Shown here piece by piece: positions 60,371 to 64,000 of a DNA stretch of 64,000 nucleotides (positions are counted from its first letter, which is position 1; each line of letters begins with the position of its first letter). Origin of the DNA: an uncultured Eubacteriales bacterium (GTDB lineage: Bacteria; Bacillota; Clostridia; Oscillospirales; Acutalibacteraceae); NCBI GenBank assembly GCA_934454125.1, contig CAKSFA010000005.1:37165-101164 (forward strand), given 5' to 3'. A program made the translations under genes and the position numbers. Below the pieces are notes generated by a model. That model was not told where the DNA came from. It did not search any database and saw nothing but the letters and a program-made list of their open reading frames with translations.

Positions 60371-61030
60371 TCATTTGCTTGTTTGGCTTTGCTGTTGGTG
60401 TGTTTGCAAAATGGTTTGGGCGGTAGCGCTATCTACCCGTAAATAAGTGTTTGGCTCGTTTGTGATGACGTTGCTGATGATTTCAAGAGAAGCGGTGTAT
60501 GCATCAGTTTTGATTGTTTGATAGACCGGCTGTTCTTCTTCATTTAAATAAAAGACGTATTCCAACGTATTTTTTTCGCGGTTGATGCCGCAGAAAAAGC
60601 TTTTTTGTGGTGTGATGCCCCATTTGGCTGCGACAACCTGTGTAAGCGCTGTTTTTACCAGCTCGATGGCGTAATCATTTAAGTCTGCTTCAAAAATCAG
60701 TAATTTTTCTTTGAGTTCTTCTACGTCGGAAACGCAGCGTTTGCGGAGATGCTCCAGCCCGGCCAGGGGGAGTTGGGGGAGCAGATCGTCCGGTGCATCT
60801 TCTGGCTGGACATACAGCAAAAATTTGCGGATGGCATCTTGATACAAGCAAGGGTAGCTTAGACTGACTTCATACCCGCAGGCGCTGCACTGCCAAAGGA
60901 AAAGGGTTTCTTCCAAAATAGCGTCACGAAGTGAGCGGTCTGTAGGGATGGTAACGGAGGGATATGCGACGGCTTCCTCCAAAGCGCCGCAACTTGGGCA
61001 ACCTACAATCTTTTTCATACTTTTTGCCAT
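60371..61030 (-). CDS. CpXC-domain protein
   Basis: A 219-residue protein whose start has two Cys-x-x-Cys pairs, CPSCG and CSACGYE, about 37 residues apart, matching the CpXC domain, a putative zinc-binding module of unknown function found in many Clostridia. The rest is helical, with a final alpha-beta domain. GGTGAGG precedes ATG 61030. It sits between mnmA and asnB with gaps of 21-23 bases. Confidence 0.75.
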   Translation of the reverse strand: MAKSMKKIVGCPSCGALEEAVAYPSVTIPTDRSLRDAILEETLFLWQCSACGYEVSLSYPCLYQDAIRKFLLYVQPEDAPDDLLPQLPLAGLEHLRKRCVSDVEELKEKLLIFEADLNDYAIELVKTALTQVVAAKWGITPQKSFFCGINREKNTLEYVFYLNEEEQPVYQTIKTDAYTASLEIISNVITNEPNTYLRVDSATAQTILQTHQQQSQTSK

Positions 61031-61053
61031 GGGGCCTCACCTTTCGAAAATTG

Positions 61054-62133
61054 TTATGGGTTTTGTGCAGAAATCGTACCGCCGCCGATGACGGTGTCGT
61101 TTTGATAAAATACGATAGCCTGCCCCGGTGTGACGGAGCGTTGCGGTTCTGTAAAGGTGACCTGTATCTGTTCGTTTTGCAAAGGAGTGAGCAAAGCGGG
61201 AGCGGGTGGCGCCTGATAGCGCGATTTTGCCAGAACCTGCATGGGCTGTGTCAGCTCGGAGATGGCGATCCAATTGAGATCGTCAGCAATGAGCTGTTTG
61301 GCGTATTGACTGCCGGATTTTCCCAGAACCACGCGGTTTTGCACGGGGTCGATTTTGGTGACGAACATTGGCTCGTCAAAGGAGATACCAAGCCCTTTGC
61401 GCTGCCCGATGGTATAATGTGCAATGCCCTTATGGGTTCCAAGCACGGTTCCGTTTTGATCGACGAATTCTCCGCAGGCAGATTTTTTGCCGGTGTAGCG
61501 CTCGATGAAGCCGGCGTAATCCTTGTCAGGAACAAAGCAGATCTCCTGGCTGTCTGGCTTGGTGGCGACGGGCAGGTCTGCTTGTTGGGCAAGGGCGCGG
61601 ATTTGCGGTTTGGTGTAGTTTGCCAAAGGCAGCAGGGTGCGCGACAATTGAAATTGCGTCATGGAATACAGCACGTAGCTTTGATCTTTTTCTGTGGGGG
61701 CTTTTTTTAGCAGCCAGCGGCCTGCTTCGTTTTGTGTGATGCAGGCGTAATGCCCGGTAGCGACGTAATCGTAGCCGAGTTCGACGGCACGTTTGAGCAT
61801 GGCGTTGAATTTGACATGGCGGTTGCATGCGATGCAGGGATTAGGAGTACGGCCATTTTCGTATTCATTGACAAAATAGGAGATGACCGTTTGCTCAAAT
61901 ACGTCGGTGAAATTAAATACCAGATGTGGAATGCCCAGCCTGTATGCAACTCTGCGGGCATCGTCAATATCCTCCAGGGAACAGCAGCCGCCGGAGGTAC
62001 ATTGCTCCATGTATTGATCTGGCCGCAGACGCAGCGTTACGCCGGTTACGTCATAGCCGGCGTTTTTTAACAGCAGCGCGGCAACGGAGCTGTCGACTCC
62101 GCCGCTCATGCCTAACAAGACTTTTTTCTTCAT
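61054..62133 (-). CDS. mnmA: tRNA-specific 2-thiouridylase
   Basis: A 359-residue enzyme that thiolates U34 of tRNA-Lys, Glu and Gln. The PP-loop GMSGGVDSSVAALLL is at the start, the first catalytic cysteine in NPCIACN and the second in SQEICFV, with HYTIGQRKGLG and the C-terminal beta-barrel domain. The length fits the family. Here it is followed by CpXC and asnB. Its sulfur donor gene (an iscS-type desulfurase) is not in this window. Confidence 0.97.
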   Translation of the reverse strand: MKKKVLLGMSGGVDSSVAALLLKNAGYDVTGVTLRLRPDQYMEQCTSGGCCSLEDIDDARRVAYRLGIPHLVFNFTDVFEQTVISYFVNEYENGRTPNPCIACNRHVKFNAMLKRAVELGYDYVATGHYACITQNEAGRWLLKKAPTEKDQSYVLYSMTQFQLSRTLLPLANYTKPQIRALAQQADLPVATKPDSQEICFVPDKDYAGFIERYTGKKSACGEFVDQNGTVLGTHKGIAHYTIGQRKGLGISFDEPMFVTKIDPVQNRVVLGKSGSQYAKQLIADDLNWIAISELTQPMQVLAKSRYQAPPAPALLTPLQNEQIQVTFTEPQRSVTPGQAIVFYQNDTVIGGGTISAQNP

Positions 62134-62166
62134 ACAGCTTTGGCCCTTTTACCCCATTTTGTGTGA

Positions 62167-62784
62167 TTATTGTTCTGACTCATTGCCGAATGGGTGCGGC
62201 ATATGCTCGTTGATGACGGGAATTTGGTTTTCTTCATCGTTGGCAGCTTCGGTTGTTTCGGTTTTGTAATCGTTGCCGCAGCCGCCGTGGATATCGCAGG
62301 CGTTGTTGACGATTTCTTCATCAGAGGGGAAATCGGGCTGATTTAACGTGTCTGCAGCATTGGCACGGTTGACTTTTTCTGAAGCGAGCGCATTGTCGAC
62401 CATTTCTGTATAGTCCCAGCCGGAAGCTTCTTCTGCATTTTCGCAACTGGTGAAGCTTAAATCATTGCAGGCGGTGGAAAAATCTTCATCGTAGTAGATG
62501 GTTTCGGCAGACAGGGTGAGTTCATCAAGCTTTGAGAATGCGCGGTCGATGCGAGCTTGCGCATGTTCGACGGTTTTGCAGTGGTACTCGGTTTCATCGT
62601 TTTCAGGCTGCCGTAAATGTTCAAAATAATATTTGCCAAGTGCAATGTATGCTTCATTGGCTTTGTTTTGCTCTTGCCGAATGATTTGCCGAATGCGGTG
62701 AATCAAATGGTTTTTTCGGTTTTTTTCTACCACCAGATTCATTGCATAGGAAACAGTTTGGTACATGTTATGTAGAATGTTCAT
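62167..62784 (-). CDS. Hypothetical protein with helical N-terminus and acidic tail
   Basis: A 205-residue protein, soluble by composition. The first 110 residues are charged and helical (with IRQIIRQEQNKANEAYIALG); the rest is acidic and low in structure, with several cysteines (NDLSFTSCENAEE, NACDIHGGCGND). No family is recognised. ATG 62784 follows GGAGG by 5 bases. It is the first gene of the mnmA operon, 33 bases upstream of mnmA. Confidence 0.65.
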   Translation of the reverse strand: MNILHNMYQTVSYAMNLVVEKNRKNHLIHRIRQIIRQEQNKANEAYIALGKYYFEHLRQPENDETEYHCKTVEHAQARIDRAFSKLDELTLSAETIYYDEDFSTACNDLSFTSCENAEEASGWDYTEMVDNALASEKVNRANAADTLNQPDFPSDEEIVNNACDIHGGCGNDYKTETTEAANDEENQIPVINEHMPHPFGNESEQ

Positions 62785-62840
62785 GCGGTCCTCCACAGTT
62801 CTCTGCCAAGGGTGTTTTTATGCGGGAGATTGCTTAAAAT

Positions 62841-62894
62841 GCGGTTTGTTGGCAGGCAAACCGCAGTATGATCTCTTAATATACCGTTATTATA
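62841..62894 (-). promoter_or_regulatory. Promoter and leader hairpin of the mnmA-asnB operon
   Basis: On the minus strand a TATAAT box (62889-62894) with no good -35 is followed by a perfect 8-base hairpin GCGGTTTG / CAAACCGC (62857-62864, 62841-62848) and then ATTTT. The hairpin plus short T-run could act as a weak attenuator. Confidence 0.5.
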
Positions 62895-63032
62895 CCGTAT
62901 TTGCCATAAAAATAACAGGGTTTTGTTAGATTTTTCTTTGCAGAGACCAAATGTGCGACGGATTTGGGGAGGTTGTTCGTTTTTTTTGTGGGAGAGGTGG
63001 TAAAATGAGAGAGAACTTGAGGAGGGATTTGC

Positions 63033-63338
63033 ATGGCGAAATTGCTGAATTTGGATGTGTTTAGCGAAAATATTTTGGGCGTAAAGCAGTATGAGTTGGG
63101 GAAAGCGCAGGAGGACCGTGAATATGGGCGAATGTTGCAGGTGCTGAAAAATGCGATGCACGGAGAGTTGACGAAACGGCAGTATGACTGCGTTTATGCG
63201 TATTTTTTTGAGGATAAGACGCAGGTAAAAATAGCACAGGAATTTGGGTTGAGTGTTTCGACGGTGAACCGGCATTTGCAGAAAGCAAAGGCAAGATTGA
63301 GCAAAATTTTGCAGTATTGTTTTGCGCGGTTGCGGTAA
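63033..63338 (+). CDS. Sigma-70 region-4-like DNA-binding protein
   Basis: A 101-residue protein. The C-terminal half is a helix-turn-helix close to sigma-70 region 4: LTKRQYDCVYAYFFEDKTQ, then VKIAQEFGLSVSTVNRHLQKAKARLSKIL. There is no region 2, so it cannot act alone as a full sigma factor; it may be an anti-terminator-like or phage-type activator, or a short regulator. AGGAGGG lies 7 bases before ATG 63033. Confidence 0.7.
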   Translation: MAKLLNLDVFSENILGVKQYELGKAQEDREYGRMLQVLKNAMHGELTKRQYDCVYAYFFEDKTQVKIAQEFGLSVSTVNRHLQKAKARLSKILQYCFARLR

Positions 63339-63353
63339 AAATTTGGATAAAAG

Positions 63354-63382
63354 TTGCTTATTTGATGGAATGGGTGTATGAT
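63354..63382 (+). promoter_or_regulatory. Promoter of the Dabb gene
   Basis: TTGCTT (63354-63359) and TATGAT (63377-63382), 17-base spacing. Confidence 0.65.
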
Positions 63383-63426
63383 TGAGTTGTGATTGAACCA
63401 AATTTTTACGCTGACGGAGGGAATTT

Positions 63427-63729
63427 ATGATTAAACATATTGTGCTTTGGAAGCTGACTGACCAACTGACAAAAGAGGAAAAAAATGAAGTGGTGGCTGC
63501 GGCGAAGAAACACCTGGAAGGGTTGAAAGGCAAGATCGATGGACTGATTGACATTCAGGTTGAGATTGATCCGCTGGCTTCTTCGAATGTTGATTTGATG
63601 CTGGATAGTACGTTTGCTTCGGAAGAAGCATTGGCAAATTATGCGGTACACCCGGAGCATGTTGCGGTGGCGGATGCTTATGTGAGACCGTATATCAAAA
63701 CCCGCAGTTGTATTGATTTTGGAATGTAA
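63427..63729 (+). CDS. Dabb-family stress-responsive protein
   Basis: A 100-residue dimeric alpha-beta barrel (Dabb) protein. The start MIKHIVLWKLTD, then KKHLEGLKGKIDGL, LMLDSTFASEEALANYAVHPEHV is the family pattern. Dabb members are small stress-induced or cyclase-like proteins; the function here is unknown. GGAGGG precedes the ATG. Confidence 0.88.
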   Translation: MIKHIVLWKLTDQLTKEEKNEVVAAAKKHLEGLKGKIDGLIDIQVEIDPLASSNVDLMLDSTFASEEALANYAVHPEHVAVADAYVRPYIKTRSCIDFGM

Positions 63730-63761
63730 TATAAATGTAATATAATGTAATATTTATAGGG

Positions 63762-63790
63762 TGGACATTTTTCGACAAATGTGGTAGAAT
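63762..63790 (+). promoter_or_regulatory. Promoter reading into the right-end repeat element
   Basis: TGGACA (63762-63767) and TAGAAT (63785-63790), 17-base spacing, follow a short AATGTAATATA-type repeat at about 63723-63753. Confidence 0.6.
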
Positions 63791-63814
63791 CGTTTTTAAG
63801 ATACACAAATGAGT

Positions 63815-63928
63815 TGTTCTAAAACCTGTACTTTTTTTCACACCGGCATTTTTCTCAATTTAGATGAAAAAACGTAGCTTTTTCTCCTAATTTCTGGAAA
63901 AAATATAGCGTGATTTAAAGTACACTTT
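63815..63928. repeat. Structured repeat element, copy 2
   Basis: This is related to the element at 19409-19531 in the same orientation, and has GTACTTTTTTTCACAC (63828-63843), an internal GAAAAA / TTTTTC hairpin and the closing AAAGTACACTTT (63917-63928). The 17-base stretch starting TGTACTTTTTTTCACAC is also the exact reverse complement of 19511-19527, showing the inverted-end character. Coding-like sequence begins right at its right edge. Confidence 0.5.
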
Positions 63929-64000
63929 GACGCACAACGGCAAAACTGTGACAAAAAAGATTACCGTAACAGTTACAGCAAAGCCCGTAGATCCCGTAGA
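63909..64000 (+). CDS. Start of a surface-protein-like frame without a proper start codon (partial)
   Basis: From 63909 to the window end one frame is open and reads as beta-strand, Thr/Val-rich sequence (TLTHNGKTVTKKITVTVT) ending AKPVDPV, typical of an Ig-like or PKD-like domain edge and a Pro linker in a cell-surface protein. A stop (TAG 63906-63908) precedes it, no ATG is present, and the only near-start codon, TTG 63927, has no ribosome site. It begins within the end of repeat copy 2. It may be a gene truncated by the element, a silent cassette, or a frame whose start lies elsewhere. Confidence 0.4.

Noticed and set aside
1..64000. CRISPR arrays, insertion sequences, prophage or rRNA genes
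   Set aside because: No regularly spaced repeats, transposase, integrase, phage structural genes or rRNA sequence were seen.

Overview
The window looks like chromosome of a low-to-moderate GC, endospore-forming member of the Clostridia, plausibly the Ruminococcaceae/Oscillospiraceae side. The reasons are the sporulation genes spoVAC, spoVAD, spoVAE, gpr and spoIIP, pyruvate:ferredoxin oxidoreductase, strong Gram-positive Shine-Dalgarno sites, many lipoproteins and serine-rich surface proteins, and Bacillus/Clostridium-type gene order (rpsT/gpr/spoIIP, holB-ricT-trmN6-rsmI, glmU-prs-pth-mfd). No insertion sequence, prophage or CRISPR array was seen. The species cannot be named from the sequence.

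Left end (1-12453): the most unusual locus. A tightly overlapping operon encodes a probable F1 gamma-like C-terminus, a catalytically intact F1 beta-like ATPase, an epsilon-like beta-sandwich without its helical tail, a polytopic membrane protein, a single-pass membrane protein with a beta-rich outer domain, and a 3106-residue surface protein with three GLUG-type repeat blocks and a membrane segment at each end. No F0 gene is visible. The layout recalls the F1-like X0 ATPases of mycoplasmas and suggests an ATP-driven motor acting on an extracellular giant. This is the best candidate for an undescribed system.

12.8-19.4 kb: nifJ, two FUSC-type permeases and rpsO. 19.4-23 kb: a structured repeat element, a C-type-lectin-like surface protein with helical repeats, and a small membrane protein. 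23-33.4 kb: sporulation-rich region (spoVAD, spoVAC, a ComEC-like metallo-hydrolase lipoprotein, spoVAE, gpr, spoIIP) mixed with an acetyltransferase, a phosphohexomutase, a TetR regulator and rpsT.

33.5-45 kb: envelope proteins, a DUF885 lipoprotein, then a yaaO-like decarboxylase, holB, ricT, a ferredoxin, trmN6 and rsmI, followed by tadA, a CPBP protease, two small XRE regulators, an Rrf2 regulator and tRNA-Arg(CCT). 45-49 kb: ilvB-ilvN-ilvC, which convert pyruvate toward valine and isoleucine precursors. 49.3-58.2 kb: a family 14 glycosyltransferase and a lipoprotein, then glmU (truncated)-prs-pth-mfd and a foldase-like lipoprotein. 58.4-62.8 kb: a minus-strand operon (unknown protein, mnmA, CpXC protein, asnB). 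63-64 kb: a sigma-region-4-like protein, a Dabb protein, and a second copy of the repeat element abutting a coding stretch that has no visible start.

Everything here was read by eye from sequence and translations. Family calls rest on remembered motifs, with no database search.
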